Shown: piece by piece, positions 47,552 through 60,200 of the stretch | How the letters are laid out: each line of letters begins with the position of its first letter | How positions within the stretch are numbered: position 1 is the first letter of the stretch | DNA from: Siphonodentalium dalli | Lineage: Eukaryota; Mollusca; Scaphopoda; Gadilida; Siphonodentaliidae | Length of the DNA stretch: 64,000 nt | Assembly: GCA_032622095.1 (NCBI GenBank) | Contig: CP136063.1 | Coordinates: 207,501,934-207,565,933, forward strand | Direction of reading: 5' to 3' | The notes under the pieces: generated by a model | Database searches by the model: none | What the model was told of the DNA's origin: nothing | What the model saw: the letters and a program-made list of their open reading frames with translations, nothing else | Translations under genes and position numbers: made by a program

Positions 47552-47786
47552 TTAACCCTTTGAGTTCCAGGTCGATTTTTGTATCAACCCATATACCCTG
47601 TGCCAATGCATTCTCTAATATATGCGAGTCGACCATAGGTCGCCTCGCATATATAAGAGAATGCATTGGCCTAACATTTTTTTTTTTTTTTTTTACAATT
47701 TTAATAATTTATTCTTATATTCTTTAACAGACTTATTTTGTAGGTTTAGGGCCGATGAGATCGGCCCCTGGCACTCAAAGGGTTAA
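47552..47786. mobile_element. Composite TTAA element at the FBXO22 3' end
   Basis: The left end TTAACCCTTTGAGTTCCAGG through CAACCCATAT matches the palindromic MITE at 44269. It then switches abruptly to the hairpin cassette CCCTGTGCCAATGCATTCTC, one hairpin and a T-run. The right end is TGGCACTCAAAGGGTTAA. It lies 30 bp beyond the FBXO22 stop codon. Confidence 0.85.
47708..47713 (-). promoter_or_regulatory. Candidate FBXO22 poly(A) signal AATAAA
   Basis: On the minus strand this reads AATAAA, about 100 bases downstream of the FBXO22 stop. No other exact AATAAA lies between stop and this site. It sits inside the TTAA element. Confidence 0.5.
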
Positions 47787-47815
47787 TAATTTGCCAGACA
47801 TAGCACTGACACCGG

Positions 47816-48227
47816 CTATGTAACAGCTAACAAACACACTACGGTTGTAAAAGCATGATACAGTTTAGGCATGATTCCAGTCTGTGAACTATGTCTTTTG
47901 GTTGATGAAGGATCAGTGGGATCATATACTGGAAGATGATTGAACCCAACTTCACCATTTCCGAAAAATCCGATGGCAGGTGTGTTCGGAAAAAGTTCAT
48001 GAAACACATCAGATTCTACATTATGCTCGCCATAATGGTTTGAGCCCCGCCCAACACATGCAAAAATAAATGCGAAACTTTTTTCCTCTGGAAAATTGCA
48101 CTCCTTTAGTTTCATCATCGCACATTTAACATCTTCTCTTGTTCTCACATCTTCTTTCATTACTATTGATGCTGCATGGAGATTATCCCCACACAGGGTG
48201 ATGCAATTCAGGGATGGCGTCGAATTC
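47816..48227 (-). CDS. FBXO22: FBXO22 last exon
   Basis: Acceptor ATTTTCTAG upstream; completes the glycine codon split from the previous exon (phase 2). Encodes 136 residues with CVGRG and GFFGNGEVG and ends at a stop at 47816-47818. Confidence 0.93.
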
Positions 48228-51200
48228 CTAGAAAATAAAAATGTTTAAGATATTAAAATGTATTCAGGATTCATATGACATCTAGTTACAATAAGAACAT
48301 ATCTGTTCATAAAATATCACTATATCAACTATCCCACTGAAAACAAGAAGTTGCACATTGCAGGCGCTGACATATTTCCAAGGTACCAAATTGAAAATGG
48401 ACAGGACAGAAACCAAATTTAAAATAAACACGAAAGGTTAATTGTAGACAAAAAATGTAAACAACATCATTTGCCCTTCCTTTGAAAGCAGTCATCATGG
48501 TGAACCTACAAACCAAATTTTATAAGGATCCGATAACTCTAGAATGGAAAACATGAACAATATCATTTTCTGTATTTTGAATGCAGTTATGATGCCAAGC
48601 CTCTATTCTAAATTTTATTGATATCTGATAGCCCATGGCTAAGATATATGCCTCGACAGACGGACAAAGTCAATCGAATATAACCCCGTTAAAAATTTAG
48701 AAACCAAATGTGAAATATCGGTATCAACAAGGCTTATAAAGACTCCAAACTCAAAATTTCATGATTTAAGTGAATTTGTGAGCGATTTGCATTGAGTCGC
48801 TTATAATTATGGTATTTCTCCTGGGTAATTAATTTGATGTTTATTGCGATATCGGCTGACAAAAATCAGATAAATGCATGTAATTTTGAGTTGCGACATT
48901 CACCTACAGTGAAGTACATTATTAATCAACAATTAACAACTAAAAATATATTCCCCACATTATTTTTTGACTTTATAAGGTTCAAAATTTCCAAAAAAGT
49001 TAAATGTTTTCAAAAAAATTCAGGAAGCTATGTTTACTTTCTTACCATATATATATATTTTTGGTGTTCATCTATGGTATAATTTTGCGTTGTTATTCTT
49101 AAATAAATACTTTTATTATTGTGTTGTTTATATTCAATTTGGATTATTTGCATCTTGATCGCTCTTCGTAATAGCGGCTTCATGTTTCATGAATGATGGC
49201 ATGATTTTCTATAACCAAACCGAACGGTCAGTCCGAAGTTTGTTCCATACAGAGAGGTTTTACTGTATAGCAGCAAGGCTTGAAATAAGGGGTTGGTCAC
49301 GGTCAATTACAGTCACCAAAACAGCTTTGACTGACTGATCGGACATTTTGTCCGACAGCATATTTCTACTCCAATTAGATATATCACTCGTATTAGATAT
49401 ATCAAGGCTATTTGCAGGCTTGTAAGATGGATCAGCACAGGACATACACATTTAAGTCCGTAATAGTTATAGATGTCATAGCAGTGAAGAGGTTACAGAG
49501 AACCTTGAGAGAAAACAGCACAAAATATTAGAATGTAAAAGTCATTTTAGATTGTGTTTAACCATTCCATGAATGGAGCTTCCTGAAATTTTGCGAAAAC
49601 CCTGTGCCAATGCAATCTCTTATATATGCGAGTCTCCCATAGGGAGCCTCGCATATATAAGATAATGCATTGGTCTAACAATATTTACATTGACCTTGTA
49701 AGCCAGTGCATTCTCTTATATATGGGAGGCTCCCTCTGGGAGACTCACATGTATAAGAGAATGCACTGGAACAGGATCTTTAATGCTGCACCACCACAGC
49801 TCCCGCAATGAAAGGGATAATATTGCAATCCTAAGTATCCTTACCCTGAAGGGTCATGAGAGCATTCTTCAGGCGATAACAGATTGTCAACATATCCACC
49901 GGCAACAACGCAATCATAATGCTGCAGAAGGGAGTAGCCAATCTCAGGTGGGCAGAATGCCTCATCACACCAAAATATGACTGCCTTTACATTAGCGTCA
50001 TCTGGAACATTCTTTGTCACATCAGAGATGTCGATTCTTGTAAAGTTTTGCTCGTCCGATGATATGTTGGCATATGTATAAATGTCCAGGGTAAAATTAT
50101 GTACACTGATGCCAGGCAGCTTGGGGAGACTAAGATAGCTTACACTTCTCACACTTTCATACTCATTTATCCTCTCGAGATCACCAGTTGTACCTGTTTT
50201 AAAGAAAACAAAATGAACATGAGTGATATACAGTAATGCCCTAATTAATCGACTGCTTAACCACAGCAGAATTATGGGTAACTTTTCAGGATTTAGTCGG
50301 AAATATAGCTTGTTGCCATTCATCGGAAAGCTCTCCCCTTATTTTTGATTTGTTCAACGAATTCACTACTCCGCTGTTTCCTTTGAATGTAATATCCACA
50401 CTGAGAGACACAAAAACGACGCTATAAGGATTGTGCGTATAGTGATTTGTGCATACATGCGTGTGCGTGTAGTGATTTATACATTTACGTCATGACGTTG
50501 GTCTATTTATCAGAGATCAGTCACTTGGAATTACCATTCGTATGTGTCCTAGTTCATACACTAGCAACCTACATTTGATTCAAATGCAGGCAATTTTCCT
50601 CATATCTAATTGATATGATAACAACTTTCAAATTCAAATGAATGTGACATTGAAACTATTTTGCTAACTACGATGTACATGTAGTTCTACTATGGGTATA
50701 AACGTTTAACACATTAAATTACCTTTAAACAATTACACACACAGTAGTCGAAAATCTACGGGATAATAAATACATTAAATAAACGTATAGTCCATTTTGG
50801 ACTACACCCACAGTAGAAATTTATACCCACAGTAGGAAGTTGTATACCCACAGTAGTGTGAAAAGATGAAACTTACAAAATAGGTGATATACACACAATA
50901 TAATAATAGGCAATTAATGTATAAATATTGTTTTATACCATAAGGGGAACACCAGCCAGAACTACTTTGATTTAACGTTGTTGAGAAAGCGATGATGAAC
51001 ATGACGTCAACGATCCTCTCCGAGTGATGCTCAGATAATTTTCTTTCTAGAACAATATGGTATAGATTTTCCTCGAATTTCCATTTTTATCATTTCCCAT
51101 AGCATTTGCGCATCAATATTATAGCTATTTTCTCCTGTGGAGTATTTTACAACTGTTGATGCAATAGTTTCTTTTACTAATTCTATATATTCTAGATCAT

Positions 51201-54200
51201 TAAGTAAGGAATTATTAAATTTCCAAGTACCTTTTCCTTTTTTTTGGTCATTAAATGATATTCCTATATTAACTGGGGCATGGTCTGACCTATATTTGGA
51301 ACCAATGTCTGCTGTTTGGATGTGAGGTACTAAGTCCTCTGAAATTAGAAACTAGTCGAGTCTGCTACATTTTCCTTTTGGTCCATACCATGTATATCTT
51401 TTTTTTCTGAATTTTTTTGTCTCCATATGTCTACTAAGTCTAATTCACCCATTATTTCTTTTATTTGTTGTAAGTTTTTTGGGTTATTTTCTCTACTATA
51501 TTTATAGGTGTCAAGATTGTAATCTTGTACTACATTCTAGTCACCAACCCAGATTGTCGACAGATTGCCAAGTTCTACAACCTTTTCTTTGATGGATGAG
51601 AAAAATTTTGACTCTTCTCTGTTAGGACCATATACTGCAATCAATGATAGTATTTTATTTTGTAAATTCATGTCTATAATGATATAGTTGCCATCAGGAT
51701 CAGTGATTGTTTTATTTATCGTGTATTCAAAGGAGTTATTGAAGCCAACTGCTATCCCCCTACTCTTGCTACTAAATGAGGAAAATTTTATTTCATGTCC
51801 CCATTCTTGTTTCCACAGATTTTCATTTTTTGGAGTGGAATGTGTATCCACAAAGACACTTATGTCATATTTTTTCCGGAATATATTAAAAAAATCTCTT
51901 CTTTTAATGTTGTCTGAAGCCATGCCTCTGCAGTTTACTGCCCCTATATTAATGACCATGAGAGTTTATAACCTATGAATTCATTGAATTGGCATTGTGT
52001 AATAATAAACATACTGCAATATATTGTTTCCCCCCCCCCTCCCAAAGCTTGCTGCCAATATATGATGTTGAAAGAGTTTCGGTGTTGTGAACACCTGCAA
52101 GTTTTCATTTGCATCCGAATATGAATTTTGGAGCTCTGGAAAATAATTGTGTTATTGTCATGTTTGTATGCTTTGTTATGTAAACAAATATAAAAAACGT
52201 TACAGAAAAACACTCGGAACTTACGGATCGTCCAATGAAAATGTTCCATTGCGCTGTACATGGAAGGCGAAGGTAAAATTATTAGCGCTATCAACAATCG
52301 CATTCAAATCACACCATATTTGCAAAGGGATTAATATTTTTCAATCGGACGAGGGTCATTAGACTAATACTAGTATAGAAATGAATAAATGGCTGGAGTC
52401 ATAAACTCATTTTCATTATAATTGTTTGCATAGAGCACATGAGTGTATTTTGCACTAATCCATAGCTCAAATTCGTTCATTTGTTGTATATGTTCTGTTA
52501 AGTATAAAAGGATGGTCCCATAAATGGCAGGCAATTTAGTGTATAGTACGCCTTTTTTGGAATTAAGTTTCATGGACTGGGAAAACTTCCCAAAACTTAT
52601 GACTCGGGTACGTACTTGATTTATGTATGATCTAGCTCAACTAGTGCTTGAAATGTACAATGAACCCAACATTTTGATTGTCATGCCTCACACTTTGATA
52701 CATGTACAATTGAAAAATGTAGCTATTACATAATTGTTATTGGTTATTGGCAATTTCTCCAACAACATTCAACATCAAGATAAGGTGCTTTGTTGTTTTC
52801 TTTAAAGATATATAATCAGAAAAAACGCTCCTAAATTACTATTTCTTTGGTTTCAGGGATATAAAATATATGATTCGAGTTGAGGAACCGACCCATCAAA
52901 GCTCAGAGTTATCAGATATCAATTTTTTAAATCTGTTATTTTTCAACACCTTGAATATTTTGTGGCCAAGCAAATATTCAACAAGCCGACCTACACACTC
53001 TTGATAACAAATCGCGTTGTACAAAACTGTTGTAACAAAAGCATCTTTGAAAGAAATGTCGTTGTAGGAATCTGATGATATGGGGACCATCAAATCGGAT
53101 TGTATACAGTAATGCCCTATGTAATCGACTCCTTAAACACAGCAGAATTATGGGTAACTTTTCAGGATTTAGTCGGAAATATGGCTTGTTGCCATTCATC
53201 GGAAAGCTCTCGGGGACAGCTTTCCGATGAATGGCAACAAGCCATATTTCCGACTAAATCCTGAAAAGTTACTCATAATTCTGCTGTGTTTAAAGGATTT
53301 ATTCGGTCTAGAAACTACAAAACGCAATCGGAAAGCCCTCCCTGTTGTGATTAAAATGATCCAAGTCCCAGTCCGATCGCATAATAAATAACCTGTAAAA
53401 TAAATAAATAATACCACCACCGGTATTCGGAGATTTCCGTGACTAAACTACAGGTGACGTACTTGTGGGGAGCAAATTAAAAACACAGATTCGGAGCCGG
53501 AGTTTATTATGCAGACTACGATGACGTAATCGTAAGTCAGCCGATACTAAAATGCGGAGTCGTATGTGCGCGTGTGGTGTATAGATTACGTTACGCTTTG
53601 GCCGTTTATCTTGAATAGAAGACAATAACTATGTGAATAAAGTAATTAATAGCGCCTAGAATGGTTGTTGTTTTTGTAGCCATTAATAACATGCCGTCAC
53701 GTGTCTGTTTTGGTGAATAGATGGCAGTAATTAGTGCTTTGATTGTCTTGCGTATTCACTTGGTGATTTGTAATCACTCAGTGACTATTGATCAGTGTCA
53801 GTCGCGAACTTGTTTGCACTCTAAAATGCCACAAAGTGAATAGAAAGAACATTATCTCTCTGGTCATACATATATAAGAAGCGCCCAAATTTATATAAAC
53901 ACTGGGCTGAATAATGTTAACTCTATTTAGGCGCTTTTGTTTTGTGTTTGTTTGTTGTTTTACTTTCGATATAAATATCCCGATTATCTGTCATCTCCAC
54001 ATATTCCAAGATGCCTAGTAGATGTAGTGTGTTCAGTTGTGGGCGGGCTAGCGATCCATTATTTAGTACCTCCAAAAAGACAACACAGTGCGTAATTTAG
54101 AACGCTCTTTATTGTCTACCGCTTTTGGGAGACGGAAGCATGGACGCTCTTTATATTTAATTGTCACAATACCACATACAAAATCACCCATGACATATCG

Positions 54201-57200
54201 AAATAGAGCACGTTCATAATGGAGAACGCTCTTTATTGTCTACACCGCGACGAAAACATGGACGCTCTTTATTAGAGGCAATCATTGGAGTTTTTCTATG
54301 CTAACAATTCAAAAAAATCCTTTCCAGAAAGTCAATATGTGCCATCAAAACGTAAAATAAAACGAACAACAAACACAAACTGAAAAACAATGCCAGGCTA
54401 GCCTTCAATTAAAAAAAATGTCGTTATGCCAAACTGCAGCCTAACTAATAATTATTGTAGTTTCAACAGTCTGTTGTGTATTCGAGTGAATTATTTTGTT
54501 TACTCACTTATCGATCTTGACTGGAAGGATTTTAGCAAGCCGTTCACAGTCGTGCACTTCTCCACACAAAATGTTTCATGTGAAGAAACAGACAGGAACA
54601 TTATTATGACGAATATAAGCCATCATGATACATGTACTAGTACAATAACCACCACCTTTTTAATCACACCCCATTTGTATTTAATTGTACGCATATAGCG
54701 CACAACGGAATGACACTAGTGTGTAAACTAGCTTCCGAAATGTGTACCATACAACGGAGAATGAAGTACCGGTATATGGCCTAACTTGTATTCTTTCAGA
54801 AACAGTTAAATTAGTTTCGCACGAAATTCCGCTCGCTCATTGCATTATCTGCATAAATTAATCTCATTTCAAACAACTTTTATCGCCTCAAAGTGCATTT
54901 TAGCCATCATTATTCGTTATATAATCCAACATTCTAGCAAATCAAGTTCATAATTCAGCACATTCAAACAGTTTTATTAGGTAATCGCTATTTATCGTAA
55001 AGGCTTAGGTAATTAACCAGCGTAATTTATCAACTCGTTACGCGATTGGCGGAATTATTTCAAGCTCCACCCACCGCTGTCATCGGTAAGCGTCGATGCA
55101 GATGATCGGTCATGTGACCGCGTTGTGGTCATGTGATCGCACTCACGTGACTGACTTCGGATATTTCCGCGATTTTTTTAATATCATAATAATAAAAATA
55201 CTATCTGCTCGATTTTGAATTTTCTTGGCGAAATGGGTCTGTTAGACATATATTATTAGTATTATGACGATAAAAAAAATATTTTTTTGACAGACTAATT
55301 CATTTAAGGAGTCAATTACTTAAGGCATTACTGTACCTTTAACAAAACGACAGCATTTTATGTTCCATATGAAACTCAGCCCTGTTTGGGACCCAATCTT
55401 TTTGCCAATGTGAATTTGCAACTATGTATCTTAATGCTTCCATAACTGGAGCTTCCTGAAATTTGGCAAAAAACCTGTACCAATGCATTATCTTATATAT
55501 GTGACTCTCCCATAGGGAGCCTTGCATATATAAGAGAATACATTGGCCTAACATTACTTACTTTCACCTTGTAAGCCAGTGCATTCTCTTATATATGTGA
55601 GGCTCCCTATGGGAGACTCGCATATATAAGAGAATGCACTGGCAAATGAACTTTAATACTGCACCAGCGCAGCTCCCGTCATGAAAGGGTTAACCCTTTA
55701 ACCTATAATTATACATGGATGACCTACTTTCAGTCAAACGTTGTTTCCTGATATTATTTTGCGATATATCCCTACAACTGAATGGGAATCCAGTAACTAC
55801 CCATCAGTATGTATCCAGTCATTAAAGATGCCCTGTCTGATTTAACACCCCTAAATAAAGGCACCAATTTCTTCAGCTTCGGGGGTAAAAAAATCGAGGA
55901 TCTCGCCCTTCAAAGATATTTTATTTGAGTTGATGAACCCACATTTCAACACACATTAATTAAATTTAAATTTTTGAAATCTATTTATTATATCCACCTC
56001 GATTATCTGTCAGCTTAGCAACAAATCTACCAGAAATATATACGGACAAGTGCAGATGCTGTAACGAGAGTTAGGGAGGTCACGCAAGGTCATGGTGGAT
56101 TAGACATATCGGACATAATTTTCGGCATAAAAGTTGATGAAAATTATCAATTTATCACCACATGTGAAAGCAGATATATTTGTTTACTTTTGTGATTACA
56201 CATGCTGGGGAATTGCAGTATGAACCAGGCATCACCATATATGGAATTTGAGGTAATAAAATAAAATAGGTTTCAAAAATCTAAATCTGATAACTTTGTG
56301 TGTTGAAACGTGCGTTCGTCAACTCAAATAAAATATTTTTCACACCAAAGCCGAAGAAATGGTAATAGAGGGGTATTAAAACGGACCGGGCAGCTTTAAA
56401 ATCTTACACTGGACTCCACCGATCCAGATTCTAATTCATGAATATTTACCAATGATGCCATCAGCTGATACTGCATATAAATTGGATTGTTTCGGAAGAA
56501 TAGACTTCATATAGTCACAGATCTTCATTCTACTGCACTTGGATGACCTTGGATATCTTGTCGAGTGACGAGCAGGAACACGTAAGTCTTCTTCTTGGAT
56601 AATCGTCGAGCAGATCATAAACACATGTTCTGGAATAGATGGCAACTCCTGGAAAAAAAATTAATTTTTTATTCTAAATAGTAATAAATCATGGGACAAG
56701 GGAATTTCATCCATAATTTGTCAATGGAAAACATTTTGTTCTGCACATATGCTGCATGCTTGGCAAGAATATTTATAAGCTAAGCATACACAATTTGTTG
56801 CAGGCCACCGGTTCCCTCAGGATCTCCCTCCAGCTAGCTAGTGCGGGAGAAATTTAAAGACATATTATGGACTCGTTTGGGTGTGTGAAACTTACCAGTA
56901 TAAGTTAGTACTCAGGTGCCATGCCAAACCTGGGGAATGTAGCATTCTACTAACAACAGCGAAAAATTCAAAGAAATCATCGATACCACTCCATAGAAAA
57001 CGTCGTCTGAACTACGCTCAATTGTAAATATTTACATGTCGATTTGGGACACAACTATCGGCGATGAACTAACGCAAATTATTTACCATCAAGAGTCACT
57101 ATATTTAATTAATATATAAGAATAACGATGTGTGTTGTCAATTTGGATTAATATCAGTAAAAATAACTATTAAGTCAATAGTCAGTTGCGAAGTCAGAGA

Positions 57201-60200
57201 TATACAGTAATACACTAATTGATCGACTGCTTAACTGAGAGCTTTCCGGTGAATGGCAACAAGCCATATTTCCGACTAAATCCTGAAAAGTTACCCATAA
57301 TTCTGCTGTGGTTAAGCAGTCGATTAATTAGGGCATTACTGTAGTAGTGATGGCGAAGATAAATAAATATAGTGATATTACAATTTTAGTACAAGTGTAT
57401 TTATTTTTCATATGTAGTTTCTGAAAACAGATTTCAAAAAAGAAGAAAAAAACAATTAGACAATAGAATGAAAGTGTCAATGACACTGTAGCTCAGCTTG
57501 GAGAGGGGATAAGGTCATGCATTACAGTCAATGAAGCTATTAGGAATATGGAAAGTTTAAATGTTTAAGTAATACAGAGGTCAAACCAAAGAGACATTTG
57601 GGATCAATTAGATGAATATTTTGGCTGTATGGCAAAGAATTCAGTCATGCAAAGAGCAAAATCCAAGGATGGCTGCCAGCAGCATGTTATTCATTGATAA
57701 ATCGTCCAAGTTCAATCTAAAGGTGATCTTATACAGGTCTGTAAAATATCACAACTTGAGTCTCAAATAAATGAGGACTGCACAAGTGAGCTGATAAATT
57801 CAAATGTGAAATCCAAGACGGCTGCTGTCCGTCATGTTTTTTCAACAAATTTCGGAAAAAATCTATGGCTCCCATTCAGAGGTCACCCCGAAGATCCATA
57901 TATAGTTTGATGATAATCGGAACAGGGATGTGGCCTCTAACTGCCATGTTTTGTAACCAAATTTGGAAAAATTTGATGGCTTCCATTAAGTGATCACCTC
58001 TGTAGATCCATATGATGTTTGGTGATTATAGGATGAGATATGTGGCCTGTAGGGTGTGCTGAAGGATTTTTAATCATGCAAACAGGGGGGTGGAAAAAAG
58101 ATTTTTTCCGGGCACGTATGCCGGGGTGGGTGGGTTGTCGATAGGGCCAACAAACAATTTTTTCCGCAACTCGAAAATATATTTCCTGCAAGTCTTTTTG
58201 ACTGTTTTTGCAATGAGTTTGGCTTAAAACACATCTATATGTCAATATTAACATAAATGACAAATTTCATGATGATCAGACAAACAGTATAGCCTGTAGC
58301 CCATGCTAAAGGATTGAATTTTGAAATCCAAGATGGGGTGGGTGTCAAAAAATGGTCGCAAAAAACTGCTGAAAACGGAAACAAATTTGGACGCAGGGGT
58401 GGGTGGGTCCCAACAAGGGTCGAAGTAAAAAATCAGCATACGTGCCTGAAATTTTTTTCCGACCCCCCCCCCTCCAGATGCACAGAGTAAAATCCAAGAT
58501 TGCCACAGGCTCCCATCCAGAGGTGATCCCAAACATGCCTGTAAATTTTCAAAAAATTCTCTATTAAATGTGGGATGCAGAGTGTGCTCATGAAATAAAA
58601 TGTGAAATCCAAGATGGCTGCTAGTGGCCATGTTTTTTAATGAAAAATTTATGACTCTCTCTAGGGCCCTACAAACCTTACATTTTAGGGCGAACCAAAC
58701 CATGAAATTGAATCATCGACATGGTTTTGAATCAAACCGAACTTCGTACCTATTTACCGACGGTGTCGTCGTGGACTCATGATAGTGGACAATTAAAACA
58801 GAGTTTAATATAGAGGACATTATAATTATATTAAAATTAAAGTGTTATAATTACATAAAGAAATAGTTTATATTGGGGATGGCTATACAGCACTCATCAC
58901 TGGACCTATTAGCAGGAACAGAATAAAGTGATCCTATCAAGCCTTGAAATAGTGAGCCTATCATTTGCAGAATGAGGTCCCCAGAGTGTGAATTTAGTGA
59001 TGCTACCCCGCATATCGGGCTAGCATCACCAAATTCACCCTCTGGGAACCTCATTCTGCTGAGGTGTAAGCAGAATGAGGTCCCCAGAGGGTGAATTTTG
59101 TTATGCTAGCCCACTATGCGGGGTAGCATCACTAAATTCACCCTCTGGGGACCTCATTCTGCAAATGACAGACATACTATTTCAAGGCTTGGATCCTATC
59201 AAAGACCTCTTCAATGAAATATCACCCCCATGCACCTGAATAATGATCAAATTAATGATGTTAAATGTAAATATACATTTAGATTTCAGACGATGTGGAT
59301 AAACAATATATATAAATAAACAATAAACATTTCTTAGAACGCAATCAGTTACTATTCTAGCATATGACATTATCTGCATGACACAGCGCTATATATTAAT
59401 TAATATTTTACCTTCCAATTTCGTTGAGAGCTGTGTCCAATATGGTGTAGTGTTGTGCTAAATTTAGCACTGTGCTAAATTTAGCACTGTGCTAAATTTA
59501 GCACTCTACGGTTCCAAACTCGAATGCAAAAAGCCATGAACAGAGGCAACAATCCAAATAACAATATATATAGAAAATCATCCACAAAAATTCTAAAGCA
59601 TGTCCAAATGAATCTAAAACATTAATGTGAACAAGTTTTTCACAGGAACGACTTCCTCTTGCGAAGTGGCAGCATCTGGTTGAATTCACATTGTGGTACC
59701 AGGGTTTCCGCTACTATGGCAGGCCGGCTGTCCAGTGGCCTCATTCCCCTCACCAAATTTGACTTAATATGAGTCACAAAATAGCCACAGACCTTGGTCA
59801 GTCTGCATTTTACACAGGATGAGCGATCACCGACACTGATGATTAACAGATTGCAAGGAATCCTACAGTTGGTGACTGATTAAGACATATTCAGTGGCGC
59901 GGACCATGTGCACAGTTGTCCAGACCATCCCGGGTAAAGCTTTGTCGGGCGAATGTTTAGTAGTAATCAGCCTTTCGTATTTTAATTTACCGTAGATTTC
60001 TGTCTATAATTCCCAATTTTTTTACCCAATATTTCCCCTCAAAATGCGTAATATACATCGGTAAGTCATTATGGGGCTGAATTCTGAGCTACAACCATGA
60101 ACACCGGTGAGTTTTAACTGGCAGTCCTTGCGACGAACAGCACAGACCTTTTTCCTCAAAACAAGGTCTGTATCAAAGAAATGTTTAATTCAAAATTAAA

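Noticed and set aside
54426-54698. Downstream exon of the THAP-like fragment
   Set aside because: No THAP motif (AVPTM box, second Cys/His pair) is present and no suitable acceptor is seen.
58248-58703. 151-codon minus-strand frame
   Set aside because: It runs through AAGATGG-type dispersed repeats and a C-run; its composition is not protein-like.
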